Under the pieces are notes generated by a model. That model saw only the letters and a program-made list of their open reading frames with translations. It made no database searches and had not been told where the DNA came from. From the NCBI RefSeq assembly GCF_900112645.1, contig NZ_FOMO01000006.1, positions 124,001 through 188,000 of the forward strand: a stretch of 64,000 bases of DNA, given 5' to 3'. This stretch comes from Phytopseudomonas straminea (GTDB taxonomy: Bacteria; Pseudomonadota; Gammaproteobacteria; Pseudomonadales; Pseudomonadaceae). How positions within the stretch are numbered: position 1 is the first letter of the stretch; every line of letters begins with the position of its first letter. This document shows, piece after piece, positions 45,430-53,477 of the stretch. The translations under genes and the position numbers were made by a program.

Positions 45430-46287
45430 TCAGGCGGCGCGAGGATTGCGCATCAGGTATCGATCAACGTCCTTGCCGTAAAAATCAGGATTCACCTGCC
45501 GCCCAAACACGGGATCGAAATGAGCGAGGCGGCCTTCGTTATCCCGACAGGAAAGAATGGTATGCCGCATGAAATCGACCGTATCGGTCGCCTGCCGAAC
45601 GGAAGCGCCTGGAACATCGGCAACGGAGAAACTCATGGGCGTTGAGAACTCATGGCGTGCAAGATCGTGACTGCCCGCCGCTTGCGCCAGCATTTCAAAG
45701 ACGGTCGAAAACGTCTCACAGTCTCCCTGTGGCGTCGTCACCATATCGAAGGGGTCTCGCTTGACATCGGCGTGGTAGGAAAGCAACTGAAGCGTTTGAT
45801 TTTCGCGAGCCAGCTGCGCCAAAAGATCCATGGATGACTCGAACGCCGTTATCCGCGAAAACAACGGATGGTAAAAATCTGCAAACTTCCTGGCTTGGTC
45901 GAGCTCAAGCCGATTCTTTTGAATAAGGAACTTGTTCCATTTTGGTATCTCGCGTGACTCGACGATCTGTAGGCGGTCGTTGGCGATTTTATCCAGATTC
46001 GCCCTGGCCTCCTGCCGTAAATCAGATCCGCTGGTTTCGGCGTTTTCAGCACCTCGCCCGAGCCCTATTAACACGCTGTTGAGCATCGTTCTGGCTTGAG
46101 ACGAGTTGCCGTGACTCGGTACGTGTGGCCTGTGGACGACCACTCGCTCATGGCTCGGTCGACTGGCGCCTGATGACCGAGAGGCCTGGCCATGATCGAT
46201 GCCGATGTGTGCGCTGGCCTGCAGATCACTGACTTGAGCGGTGGGTGGTGACACGGGGATCGTGAGGCACTGAGGGGGGATGCGCAT
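45430..46287 (-). CDS. Candidate transglutaminase-fold (cysteine protease-like) type III effector
   Basis: 285-aa protein not recognised as a named effector. It carries what reads as a transglutaminase/papain-like triad: Cys190 in TPQGDCETFSTVFEMLAQAAG, His242 in FMRHTILSC and Asp258 in HFDPVFG, with the spacing usual for that fold. The first 65 residues are Ser/His/Pro-rich and disordered, like a type III secretion signal. Codon use is more AT-rich than the hrp genes. It starts 39 nt after hrpV on the same strand with no Hrp box of its own, so it probably rides on the hrpA operon transcript. The start is the ATG at 46287; a TTG two codons upstream is less likely. Confidence 0.72.
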   Translation of the reverse strand: MRIPPQCLTIPVSPPTAQVSDLQASAHIGIDHGQASRSSGASRPSHERVVVHRPHVPSHGNSSQARTMLNSVLIGLGRGAENAETSGSDLRQEARANLDKIANDRLQIVESREIPKWNKFLIQKNRLELDQARKFADFYHPLFSRITAFESSMDLLAQLARENQTLQLLSYHADVKRDPFDMVTTPQGDCETFSTVFEMLAQAAGSHDLARHEFSTPMSFSVADVPGASVRQATDTVDFMRHTILSCRDNEGRLAHFDPVFGRQVNPDFYGKDVDRYLMRNPRAA

Positions 46288-46326
46288 AGTCAATTAAGCC
46301 TCGGTGAGTGAGCGACGCGAGGGCCA

Positions 46327-46674
46327 TCATGGCAGGTGCTCCAGCCCTACAAGGGCGAGTTGCTCCTGGCAGATATGGTCGAGGGAGACGATGTCGGTGT
46401 CCTGTATGGGCGCCGCATGCCAGACCACCAACTCTCGCTGCAGATTGAGAAACAGGAAGAACTGATCGTAGCGATCCGCCTCGCAAAAACGCCGCGCCAG
46501 GGTGGCACGCAGTTGATCGGGGCCCAGGGCCTCCACCTCCACGTGCAACGCAATGCCCCAGCATCGGTGATCGCGGCGACTGATGAATGCCACCCCGGAA
46601 GCAAGCGGCCAAACCGCGCCGCGCTCGGCAGCGGCGTGTTCGAGGAAGGTGCGCTTTTCCGAGGTCTGCATCAT
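46327..46674 (-). CDS. hrpV: HrpV, negative regulator of HrpS
   Basis: 115-aa cytoplasmic protein. In P. syringae HrpV binds HrpS and blocks activation of hrpL, and is relieved by HrpG. The match rests on position (after hrpT), length identical to P. syringae HrpV as remembered, and general features (ERGAVWPLASGVAFI, RCWGIALHVEVEA). Begins 2 nt after the hrpT stop; two adjacent ATGs are possible. Confidence 0.86.
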   Translation of the reverse strand: MMQTSEKRTFLEHAAAERGAVWPLASGVAFISRRDHRCWGIALHVEVEALGPDQLRATLARRFCEADRYDQFFLFLNLQRELVVWHAAPIQDTDIVSLDHICQEQLALVGLEHLP

Positions 46675-46676
46675 GC

Positions 46677-46889
46677 TCAGTTCTCCAGCGGCGTGACGGT
46701 GTAGTCCAGGTCGCGCTGGCGATCCTGCTCATTGAGCCCCTGGCGCATGTCGTCAGGCCACCAGATCACCAGGCTCCTAGGGGTGGAGTCAGGACGCTTG
46801 CACGCCTGACCTGAACAACCTTTGGGGCTGGCACAACCGGCCAGCACACCGACTATCGACACAACGGCCAATACGCGAAACATCATCAT
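46677..46889 (-). CDS. hrpT: HrpT outer-membrane lipoprotein
   Basis: 70-aa lipoprotein that assists assembly of the HrcC secretin. The signal peptide ends in a lipobox LAGC; the mature part CSGQACKRPDSTPRSLVIWWP, DDMRQGLN matches P. syringae HrpT strongly. Three successive ATGs occur; with AAGGAG upstream the second or third (46886 or 46883) may be used. Overlaps the hrcC stop. Confidence 0.92.
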   Translation of the reverse strand: MMMFRVLAVVSIVGVLAGCASPKGCSGQACKRPDSTPRSLVIWWPDDMRQGLNEQDRQRDLDYTVTPLEN

Positions 46890-48985
46890 GGCTCCTTATC
46901 GCCTAGCAGCGAGGGGCGAAGTTCGAGGGAAGGGTCCAGGGCCTTGGCCTGGCGCATGGCGATGAAAACCTCGCTCTGCTCGCCGGGCTGCAGCCAGGCT
47001 TGCGGCCAGGCGCTCACGCCCAAGACCCAGCGACCGCCACACTGGCTCTCGTCGATACGCATGGGCATAGCCGAATCATTGCGCACAGCCACCACTGCCA
47101 CGCCCCAGTCCTTGCGGGCGAACCACTGGGAGTGCTCGGCATTGACCGTCAGCCCCGGGTCGAACCGGCACAGGGTGTTGTGCTGGAACGAGGCCCTGGC
47201 AGCACTGAAGCCCTGCGGCAGCGTGCCGGCGACCAGGTTTTCGAATGCCTCGCGAACATCGTTGCGCGTCGGCCGGTCGGTGACACCGCGACGCGCCTGA
47301 ACTTCCTTGAGCTGGCGATCGAGGTCATGGGGATTGGCGTGTTGCACGTAGCGCGCTGGATTGACCTGGTCACCGATCAACCGCGGGGTGAGGATGAACA
47401 GCCGCTCGCGCTGGGTGTATTCACGGCTGCGCGACTGGAACAGCAGCTTGCCGATGACGGGAATATCGCCCAGCAGCGGAATCTTGTTGAGCCGGTCATT
47501 GGCCTCCACGCCATGAAAACCGCCGATCACCAGGGAGCCGTGTTCGGCGATCACCGCCTGGGTGCTGACGTTGCCACGACGCACGGACGGCTGTTCGTCC
47601 TTGATCTGCGATTCGACGATCTGTCCATCTTCGATATCGACAATCAACTGAACCTGGGAGCGACCGTTGTGATTCAACGAACGTGGAATTACCTGCAGGC
47701 TGGTGCCAGCGGTGATGGGTGCGATATTGGCGACACGCTCGGCCAGTGCGGTGAGGTACTCGGTGCGGCTGAAATCGATGACGGCCGGCTGGTTTTCCAG
47801 CGTCAGGATCGACGGGTTGCCGACGATCGAGGCGGCGCCATTGCCTTCAAGCGCTCGGAGGTCGGCGGAGAATCGCCCGGCATCCTGGATAAACAGCGTC
47901 GAGGGCGCGCCTGGCTGGAGGAGGTTGGCACCGCCCGTCACACTGCCGGCCGTGAGCGACCAGCGGCTGGACAGTTCAGCCAGCTCGTTGCGATCGATGT
48001 CGAGAATCACCGCATCGATCTCGATCACATTGCGCGGCACGTCCAGCTGGGCAATCAGCCCCTGGTACATGGCCTTGCGCGCCGGCAGGTCGTAGATCAG
48101 CACCGCGTTGTTGCGTACATCGGCGCTGACGCGGATCTTGCCACTGGTGCGCGAGCTGGCGCTTCGGCTGTTCGATCCCGACGCAGGCGTCATCCCCAGG
48201 CCGCGCTCTATGCCGGTGCCGAGGACGGGACCGTCCATATTGGCCAGGGCGTCGTAGGCCAGGGATATCGAGTTGGAGCCCCCGGCGCCTCCGGCGAGTC
48301 CACTGATGCTCGAGGCGCCTTGCGCGCCGCTCTGACCGCTGGTTCGAGAGCGTGACTCCAGCAACTCCTGGAGGATGCGGGCCACCCCGGCGACCTGCAG
48401 TTGCTGGTCGCGGTAGCTGATGGTGCGGTCGGCCGCGTTGGCGTACTTCAGGGGAAAGACGATGACATCCTGCTTCTCCGCCTCCTCCGGCTCTTCGACC
48501 TTTTCGCTGTAGTCACGGATCAATTGCACGTACTTGGCCGGGCCGCGTACCAGCACCGCCCCCTCATCCGCCAGCAGCCCCCAACCGAAGCGGGGATCGA
48601 GCAGGCCGATGCTGCCGAGCGCCGCTTCAAGATCGTCCACCGCCTCCGCAGAAACCTCGATGCGCGCGGAGGTCTGCTCCTGGGTCGGGCTGATGTACAG
48701 GGTGTCGTTGAAGACGAACCACTGGAAGTGGTACTCGCGCCCCAGCCGATCGAGAAACCCCTGGGGATTGTCGGCGCGAATGCGCCCGTCGACCACGCCG
48801 TCCATGGGTGGCATATCGAGCGCCAGGCCGAACTCGCGGGCGAAGTCGCCCAGCGCGGTCATCAATTCCGCCTGCTGAGCGTCATAGGCGTAGGCCGTAC
48901 GCTTCCAGCTTTCCGGCGGGAGCGCGAGTGCAGGCATCGCGACAACGAAATACAACCACGGTAGCCATCTCAGGGCCTTGCGCAT
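46886..48985 (-). CDS. hrcC: HrcC outer-membrane secretin (SctC)
   Basis: 699-aa secretin forming the outer-membrane ring. A Sec signal peptide (MRKALRWLPWLYFVVAMPALA) is followed by N-terminal periplasmic domains (about 25-320) and the secretin core with VPRNVIEIDAVILDIDRNEL, a Gly/Ser-rich region and LIGGFHGVEANDRLNKIPLLGDIPVIGKLLFQ, RERLFILTPRLI. The extended C-terminus (about 120 residues) is typical of HrcC. Lies between hrpG and hrpT. Confidence 0.96.
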   Translation of the reverse strand: MRKALRWLPWLYFVVAMPALALPPESWKRTAYAYDAQQAELMTALGDFAREFGLALDMPPMDGVVDGRIRADNPQGFLDRLGREYHFQWFVFNDTLYISPTQEQTSARIEVSAEAVDDLEAALGSIGLLDPRFGWGLLADEGAVLVRGPAKYVQLIRDYSEKVEEPEEAEKQDVIVFPLKYANAADRTISYRDQQLQVAGVARILQELLESRSRTSGQSGAQGASSISGLAGGAGGSNSISLAYDALANMDGPVLGTGIERGLGMTPASGSNSRSASSRTSGKIRVSADVRNNAVLIYDLPARKAMYQGLIAQLDVPRNVIEIDAVILDIDRNELAELSSRWSLTAGSVTGGANLLQPGAPSTLFIQDAGRFSADLRALEGNGAASIVGNPSILTLENQPAVIDFSRTEYLTALAERVANIAPITAGTSLQVIPRSLNHNGRSQVQLIVDIEDGQIVESQIKDEQPSVRRGNVSTQAVIAEHGSLVIGGFHGVEANDRLNKIPLLGDIPVIGKLLFQSRSREYTQRERLFILTPRLIGDQVNPARYVQHANPHDLDRQLKEVQARRGVTDRPTRNDVREAFENLVAGTLPQGFSAARASFQHNTLCRFDPGLTVNAEHSQWFARKDWGVAVVAVRNDSAMPMRIDESQCGGRWVLGVSAWPQAWLQPGEQSEVFIAMRQAKALDPSLELRPSLLGDKEP

Positions 48986-48997
48986 CGGTTACTCCTG

Positions 48998-49411
48998 TCA
49001 GCGGGCGTCAATGCCCTTCGGGTTGAACGGGGTGGAATCGGTAAAATCGAACGGGCGAGCACTGGCCAGGCTGAGCATTGCGGCCCGCTGGTTGGCCAGG
49101 TTTTCCAGGGACGTCAGGATCTGCGAGGCCTGGATGGGCAGTGGGAACCACTCCACCAGAACCAGGGCATGCGCCTGGGGATCGAAAGCCAGGGCGCCCC
49201 GGCAGCCACAGGCTAGGCCAGCACCCGCCTCGCCCAGCAAGACGGCAATGCGCGCAAGGTCCCAGCCCTGACAGATCTCCAGGCTGCAGCGCAAGCCTGC
49301 GCCATGCGGGCTTACCTGGAACGGAGCGTCATCGACCCAGCACTCGAGGCTGGCCGGATACCCTTCGTCGCACCATGCCGCGAACGCCTGGGTGAATTCA
49401 CTGAATGCCAT
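48998..49411 (-). CDS. hrpG: HrpG chaperone-like regulator
   Basis: 137-aa class I chaperone-like protein. P. syringae HrpG sequesters HrpV and thereby frees HrpS, linking secretion activity to hrp expression. It shows the CesT-like pattern (SLECWVDDAPFQV, CQGWDLARIAVLLGEAG) with Cys residues in the middle. Overlaps the 3' end of hrpF by 14 nt. Identification is mainly positional plus size. Confidence 0.86.
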   Translation of the reverse strand: MAFSEFTQAFAAWCDEGYPASLECWVDDAPFQVSPHGAGLRCSLEICQGWDLARIAVLLGEAGAGLACGCRGALAFDPQAHALVLVEWFPLPIQASQILTSLENLANQRAAMLSLASARPFDFTDSTPFNPKGIDAR

Positions 49412-49622
49412 CGATGATGGCCTTGGTCAGGCCATGCTGCGCACGCAGTTCCTCGCCCACTACCGTGCCGGTCAACTGGGCTCGGCGGGCGGCATCGGTA
49501 TAGGCCTCGAAGTCTTCGAGGCTGCCGGTATCGACCACCTGCCCCAGGGCATCCTCCAGGCCGCTCTTGGCGTTCTGGTGTGCCCGGTCCAGACTGTTGC
49601 GCAACGCATTGATACTGGTCAT
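49398..49622 (-). CDS. hrpF: HrpF small type III protein
   Basis: 74-aa helical protein (SINALRNSLDRAHQNAKSGLEDALGQVVDTGSLEDFEAYTDAARR). Its pattern resembles YscF/PscE-sized helical partners; P. syringae HrpF is reported to interact with the pilin HrpA. The start ATG overlaps the hrpE stop (TGA/ATG), so it is coupled. The gene lies inside a longer non-coding frame and is delimited by these overlaps. Confidence 0.87.
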   Translation of the reverse strand: MTSINALRNSLDRAHQNAKSGLEDALGQVVDTGSLEDFEAYTDAARRAQLTGTVVGEELRAQHGLTKAIIDGIQ

Positions 49623-50239
49623 GCCTGTTCTCCTTGTTGATGGGGAAATACCTGCGAGTGCTGCAGCGGCGGCGCCTGGCCGGCGAGCGCGCTGCGCAAG
49701 CCGTCCCAATCGAGTTCCAGCGCCCCCTGGGCGTGGCTCAGGCGTAGCGCCTGCAACCCGAGCTGGGAGCTCTCGTGCACGGTCCACAGGCTGGCGAATG
49801 GCGAAGCGTCCAGCCAGGCCCGTACCGCTTGCGCCTGCTGCGGATGACAACTGAGCGTAGCCGCGGCCTGGGCAGCCGGACTGGCGCCCAGATTGCGCAG
49901 CACGGCGTGGATACGCTGGGGCAGATCCGTCTCATCGAGCAGGCGACTCAGGGCCTGGCTCAGCAGGCGGTCGAGACTGCCCAGCACCTCGTGCTGAAGT
50001 GCCGCGTGCTCGTCGGCGAAGGCCTGCAGCTGGAGATTCGCCTGCTCCCAGAAAGCCGCCTGGGCATCCTGCAGGTACTGCTGACACTGCTGTTCTGCAG
50101 CCTGAAGTAGTTCATCCGCCTGTTGCCTGGCCTGCTCGAGCAACTGCTCGGCGCGCCGCACCTCGTCGAGGGTCTCACGACGCAGCAGCGGCTCGTGCAG
50201 CACCTGCTCGGGCACCGCCAACCTACGCTTGACCAGCAT
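49619..50239 (-). CDS. hrpE: HrpE stator protein (SctL/FliH-like)
   Basis: 206-aa cytoplasmic protein that binds HrcN and links it to the HrcQ sorting platform. It has a Gln/Glu/Ala-rich coiled coil (RRAEQLLEQARQQADELLQAAEQQCQQYLQDAQ, about residues 28-60) and a conserved C-terminal globular region ending in HSQVFPHQQGEQA. The start is MLVKRRLAVPEQVL, set from the family pattern; upstream codons are non-coding. Confidence 0.9.
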   Translation of the reverse strand: MLVKRRLAVPEQVLHEPLLRRETLDEVRRAEQLLEQARQQADELLQAAEQQCQQYLQDAQAAFWEQANLQLQAFADEHAALQHEVLGSLDRLLSQALSRLLDETDLPQRIHAVLRNLGASPAAQAAATLSCHPQQAQAVRAWLDASPFASLWTVHESSQLGLQALRLSHAQGALELDWDGLRSALAGQAPPLQHSQVFPHQQGEQA

Positions 50240-50768
50240 GCTCACCTCCCCGCGCCACGCGCCAGAGCACCGCTGACCAGAGCGTATCCAGGCGATGGCC
50301 AGGCAGCCCGGGCGGAAGCCCGTCGAGCGCCGCCGACGGCCACTGCAGCCGTACCCTCGCCCAGCGCTGCGGCCCGACCCAGGCGCCCAGCAGAAGACGC
50401 GCGTCGACCGGCCCAGCGGGTAGCCAGAGCCCAGGGCGTAACGCTTTCGCCAGGCTGCGGCACCAACGCTCGTCGACACTCGGCAGTGCGTCACAAGAAC
50501 GCGACAAGGCGCATACGCCTTCGACAAGATGCAGCGTGAAAACCTGTTCGGCTTCGGACAAACCGATCCAGCGTAACAGCCCCTGGTGAGGCTCCGGGGG
50601 TTGCGCCAGTCGCACCGCGCGGCTTTCTGCGATGCACGCATGGCGGCTGATGGGTGAGCGAAGGGCCAGGGCCATGTGCTCGGCATTGGCACCGACGGGC
50701 CATCCCGGGGAAGCGGGGTCGCCGGCCGCATACCACCAGCGAATCCAGCCGGCTGCCAGCCCGTCCAT
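50223..50768 (-). CDS. hrpD: HrpD (SctK-like) sorting-platform protein
   Basis: 181-aa Trp-rich protein (MDGLAAGWIRWWYAAGDP, RWIGLSEAEQVFTLHLVEGVCAL, RWCRSLAKALRPGLWLPAG). It corresponds in position and size to HrpD of P. syringae, an SctK-type component. The start overlaps the hrcJ stop, and it overlaps the hrpE start by 17 nt. Confidence 0.87.
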   Translation of the reverse strand: MDGLAAGWIRWWYAAGDPASPGWPVGANAEHMALALRSPISRHACIAESRAVRLAQPPEPHQGLLRWIGLSEAEQVFTLHLVEGVCALSRSCDALPSVDERWCRSLAKALRPGLWLPAGPVDARLLLGAWVGPQRWARVRLQWPSAALDGLPPGLPGHRLDTLWSAVLWRVARGGEHAGQA

Positions 50769-51568
50769 CAGGTACGGCTCGGCAAGGTGGTGGTGGAGCG
50801 CCGCGGCGCAAGGCGCGAAAGCAATGCCTGCCGCCAGTCGGCACGCGCGGCCAGAACGATGACCAGCAACAGCAGAATGAGAAACGCTGGCGCGCCCCAT
50901 AGAACCCGCTGCCAAAAGCCCAGTTGGTGCTCCTCAAGCAGGAAGGGCCCGAACCTGACAAGGGGCTCGGCGTCGTCGAAGGCCGCTGCCGGAACGAAGA
51001 CGATGGAAAACTTTCCGGAGTCGGCACTGACCGTGTCGGCCATGCCGGGAATGCTGCTGGACACCATCATCTGGATGCGCTGACGCACGGCATCCGGCTC
51101 CAGCCGTTCCGAGTGCTTGATGAATACCGCGGCCGACGCCGGCTGTACGGGCTCACCGGGCGCGACCCGCTCCGGCAACACCACGTGTACACGGGCGACG
51201 ATGACGCCATCGATCTGCGACAGCGTTGACTCAAGTTCCTGGGATAGGGCATAGATGTAACGCGCCCGTTCCTCCAGCGGCGTGGAGATGACGCCCTCTT
51301 TCTTGAAGATTTCACCGATGCTGGTACGGGCACGGCGCGGCAGGCCGGCGGACTCCAGGATACGAATGGCGCGGTTGGTATCGGCGCGATCCACGGAGAC
51401 GACGATGCCACTTTTTTCCGTGCGCTTGCCGGTGTCGATCCGGTAATCGCCCAGGGAGGCGATCACGTCATTGGCATCCTGTTCGGACAGCCCGCTGAAC
51501 AGGTCGGTCTGCTCGCTGCAACCTGCAAGCAGCAGTACACAGAGCCCTACCACTAGACATCTTTTCAC
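50768..51568 (-). CDS. hrcJ: HrcJ inner-ring lipoprotein (SctJ/FliF-like)
   Basis: 266-aa lipoprotein forming the periplasmic inner ring. A lipobox LLLAGC at Cys17 is followed by the two ring-building domains (SGLSEQDANDVIASL, GEIFKKEGVISTPLEERARYIYALSQELESTLSQIDGVIVARVHVVLPE), and a C-terminal membrane helix (PAFLILLLLVIVLAAR). Length and order match the family. Preceded by hrpB. Confidence 0.96.
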   Translation of the reverse strand: MKRCLVVGLCVLLLAGCSEQTDLFSGLSEQDANDVIASLGDYRIDTGKRTEKSGIVVSVDRADTNRAIRILESAGLPRRARTSIGEIFKKEGVISTPLEERARYIYALSQELESTLSQIDGVIVARVHVVLPERVAPGEPVQPASAAVFIKHSERLEPDAVRQRIQMMVSSSIPGMADTVSADSGKFSIVFVPAAAFDDAEPLVRFGPFLLEEHQLGFWQRVLWGAPAFLILLLLVIVLAARADWRQALLSRLAPRRSTTTLPSRT

Positions 51569-51576
51569 AGTGCGGC

Positions 51577-51951
51577 CTACTGCATGTTGGTCAGCTTTTC
51601 GATGGCCTGGCCACCCTTGCTGATTGCCTTGGTGGTGATGGCCATTTCCAGCGAGTACTGCGACAGCGCCCTGCTCATCTTCGCTATCGAGGTCGGGTCG
51701 TTGTCCATCACCGCCTGTTTCATGCTGCGCATGGCATCGTCCGAGAGCCGATCCACCGAGCCCATGCGCCCGCCCACCGCCTCGGCCAGGAAGGCGCCAC
51801 TCTGACTCGGCTCCTCGACGGCCGCCCCACGCATCAGCGAGTTGAACAGTTCGATATCGGCTCGCGACGGCTCGTTGACCAGGCCCTGCTCAAGCTCCAG
51901 GCCCCCGTTCTTGACCACTTTCTTGAGGTCGTCCATTGCAGAAATGCTCAT
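51577..51951 (-). CDS. hrpB: HrpB inner rod protein (SctI)
   Basis: 124-aa secreted component of the inner rod. The C-terminal helical half (MKQAVMDNDPTSIAKMSRALSQYSLEMAITTKAISKGGQAIEKLTNMQ) is a clear SctI pattern. The start MSISAMDD is preferred over a longer frame extending to 52062. It is separated from hrpZ by a hairpin. Confidence 0.91.
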   Translation of the reverse strand: MSISAMDDLKKVVKNGGLELEQGLVNEPSRADIELFNSLMRGAAVEEPSQSGAFLAEAVGGRMGSVDRLSDDAMRSMKQAVMDNDPTSIAKMSRALSQYSLEMAITTKAISKGGQAIEKLTNMQ

Positions 51952-52007
51952 GCCACTCAACTCCAGCAAAGGTGATCGATTGAATACGGCGCACCCGAGG
52001 TGCTCGA

Positions 52008-52028
52008 CCCCACGCCAGTGGCATGGGG
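52008..52028. terminator. Hairpin between hrpZ and hrpB
   Basis: CCCCACGCCA/TGGCATGGGG, ten paired positions with one mismatch, in the 91-nt gap. May attenuate transcription or set mRNA ends within the operon. Confidence 0.45.
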
Positions 52029-52042
52029 CCAGGCGCCGCCCA

Positions 52043-52999
52043 TCAGGCCTGCTGCTTGCCACCCGGCAGCATCAGATTGACTATCGCGTCGGCCGCATCC
52101 CTGGCGCCCTGTTCGACATTGCGCGACTCGAGCTTGCTGGTGAGGTTCTGCAACTCGTTCACCACACCACCCAGCAGTTGCGTCAGCTCCTTGAGAATGT
52201 CGCCCTGCGCCTGACCGGGATTGCCCTCCGGGCTGCCCAGACCACCGGAGCCGCCCAGCGAATCCTGACCGGGCGCTGCGCCTGATGCAGAAGCACCACC
52301 GGGTACCTGCTGCCCCGATGCCCTGGCATCGAGCTGAGAGCCGATCATGTCGATGGCCGACTGAAACGACTCGGCTTCGCTCTTGTTGAAGTGCTTGTCC
52401 TCGATCAGCTCCTTGCCCCAGGACCCCGCATCGGGCGGCGGAAACTGCTGAGGATTGGCATCCATGAACTTGGCGACTTCCATCATCATGCCGGCGTCTT
52501 TCTGCTCGAACTTACTACCCTCGCCATCAGGCTTGAGCATGCCGTCCAGCGAAGACTTGGCCAGGCCGCTGAGAACACGGTCGAGCAGATCACCACCTCC
52601 CTGCTGCCCCATGCCGGGCGCACCACCGCCCTCCGTGCCACCCGCTGCGCCAGGACCACCGCCGCCGGCTGGCGACTGACCGAAATCCTTGCCCAGCTTG
52701 TCGGAGATCAACTGCTCCAGGATCTTAGTCAGCAGTTGCTCGATGCCCCCGCCCAGGCCGCCGGCCTGGCCACCGAGCCCACCAGCGCCGTTGCCGCCGC
52801 CGCTGCCACCGGACATCTTGTCCTTGACCATCTGCCCCAGGCCGGAATCGGCGTTACCGCCAGCCTTGAGCAGTGCCTGAACCAGTTGCTTGATGACGTC
52901 TTCCAGCCCCTGCGCACCGTTCTTTCCCTGCAGCGGCCTGTCTGTGAAGCCAACCAGGCTACTTTGCTCAGCGGCCGGTCTGTTGATAACCATGTTCAT
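52043..52999 (-). CDS. hrpZ: HrpZ harpin
   Basis: 318-aa glycine-rich, cysteine-free, heat-stable secreted helper protein. It has long Gly tracts (residues about 64-85 and 114-138), amphipathic leucine-rich helices (LEDVIKQLVQALLKAGG, GIEQLLTKILEQLISDKLGKDFG, ILKELTQLLGGVVNELQNLTSKL) and a central EF-like block FDANPQQF..SWGKELIEDKHFNKSEA typical of HrpZ/HrpN. The ATG at 52999 has GGAGG at 7-nt spacing; an ATG at 53005 lies too close to it. Second gene after hrpA. Confidence 0.93.
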   Translation of the reverse strand: MNMVINRPAAEQSSLVGFTDRPLQGKNGAQGLEDVIKQLVQALLKAGGNADSGLGQMVKDKMSGGSGGGNGAGGLGGQAGGLGGGIEQLLTKILEQLISDKLGKDFGQSPAGGGGPGAAGGTEGGGAPGMGQQGGGDLLDRVLSGLAKSSLDGMLKPDGEGSKFEQKDAGMMMEVAKFMDANPQQFPPPDAGSWGKELIEDKHFNKSEAESFQSAIDMIGSQLDARASGQQVPGGASASGAAPGQDSLGGSGGLGSPEGNPGQAQGDILKELTQLLGGVVNELQNLTSKLESRNVEQGARDAADAIVNLMLPGGKQQA

Positions 53000-53021
53000 G
53001 TCCATGCCTCCTTCATCAGGC

Positions 53022-53040
53022 GCCCTCTGCCGGAGAGGGC
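53022..53040 (-). terminator. Hairpin between hrpA and hrpZ
   Basis: GCCCTCT/AGAGGGC stem with a 5-nt loop just after the hrpA stop. This may favour accumulation of pilin mRNA over downstream messages. Confidence 0.5.
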
Positions 53041-53045
53041 ATCAA

Positions 53046-53354
53046 TCAGTAGCTGATACCCTTGGCGTTCTGCGCCGAGGAACTGATCGCCTTGTTCGAG
53101 GCATCCTGCTGCGCCGAATTGATGGAAGAGGCCACGTTCTGGCTTTGCACGTTGCGATTGGCCTCGCCCTGGATCTTCTGCAGCTCGGCAGAATGCGCAT
53201 CGTTTTTCTTGTTCTCGCTGCGGATGGCATCGAGGGCGGCACTGTCGGTGGAGGTATCCCGGAGCCCGTTGGCACTGTCCTGACGCGCCGTGGTTTGGCC
53301 GAGATATTGAGCGGTGGTGTTGTAAGCGTTCTGCACGCCTTTAATCGGATCCAT
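53046..53354 (-). CDS. hrpA: HrpA pilin (SctF-like)
   Basis: 102-aa secreted Hrp pilus subunit. It is Ser/Asn/Ala/Gln-rich, lacks Cys and aromatic residues except a few Tyr, and has a helical C-terminus (ANRNVQSQNVASSINSAQQDASNKAI), as in P. syringae pilins, which are hypervariable. GAGGATAGAACC precedes the ATG. First gene of the operon, 50 nt downstream of a perfect Hrp box. Confidence 0.92.
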   Translation of the reverse strand: MDPIKGVQNAYNTTAQYLGQTTARQDSANGLRDTSTDSAALDAIRSENKKNDAHSAELQKIQGEANRNVQSQNVASSINSAQQDASNKAISSSAQNAKGISY

Positions 53355-53404
53355 TGGTTCTATCCTCTCGATGATTGATGGCAACGCTCGGTGGTTGCGT
53401 TGGA

Positions 53405-53433
53405 TGGGTGGCAAGGACCCGAAGATCGGTTCC
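53405..53433 (-). promoter_or_regulatory. Hrp box for the hrpA operon
   Basis: On the minus strand GGAACC-N16-CCACCCA, a perfect match, 50 nt upstream of the hrpA ATG. Confidence 0.95.
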
Positions 53434-53477
53434 AAACAATCCGCAGAGCGTTCTCGCCCCGGCAATGGTCGGCGGGC

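Noticed and set aside
49623..49760. Separate Hrp box for an hrpF-led operon inside hrpE
   Set aside because: Only a GGAACT half site on the minus strand was found, without CCACNNA at a usable spacing; overlap of hrpE and hrpF fits a single transcript.
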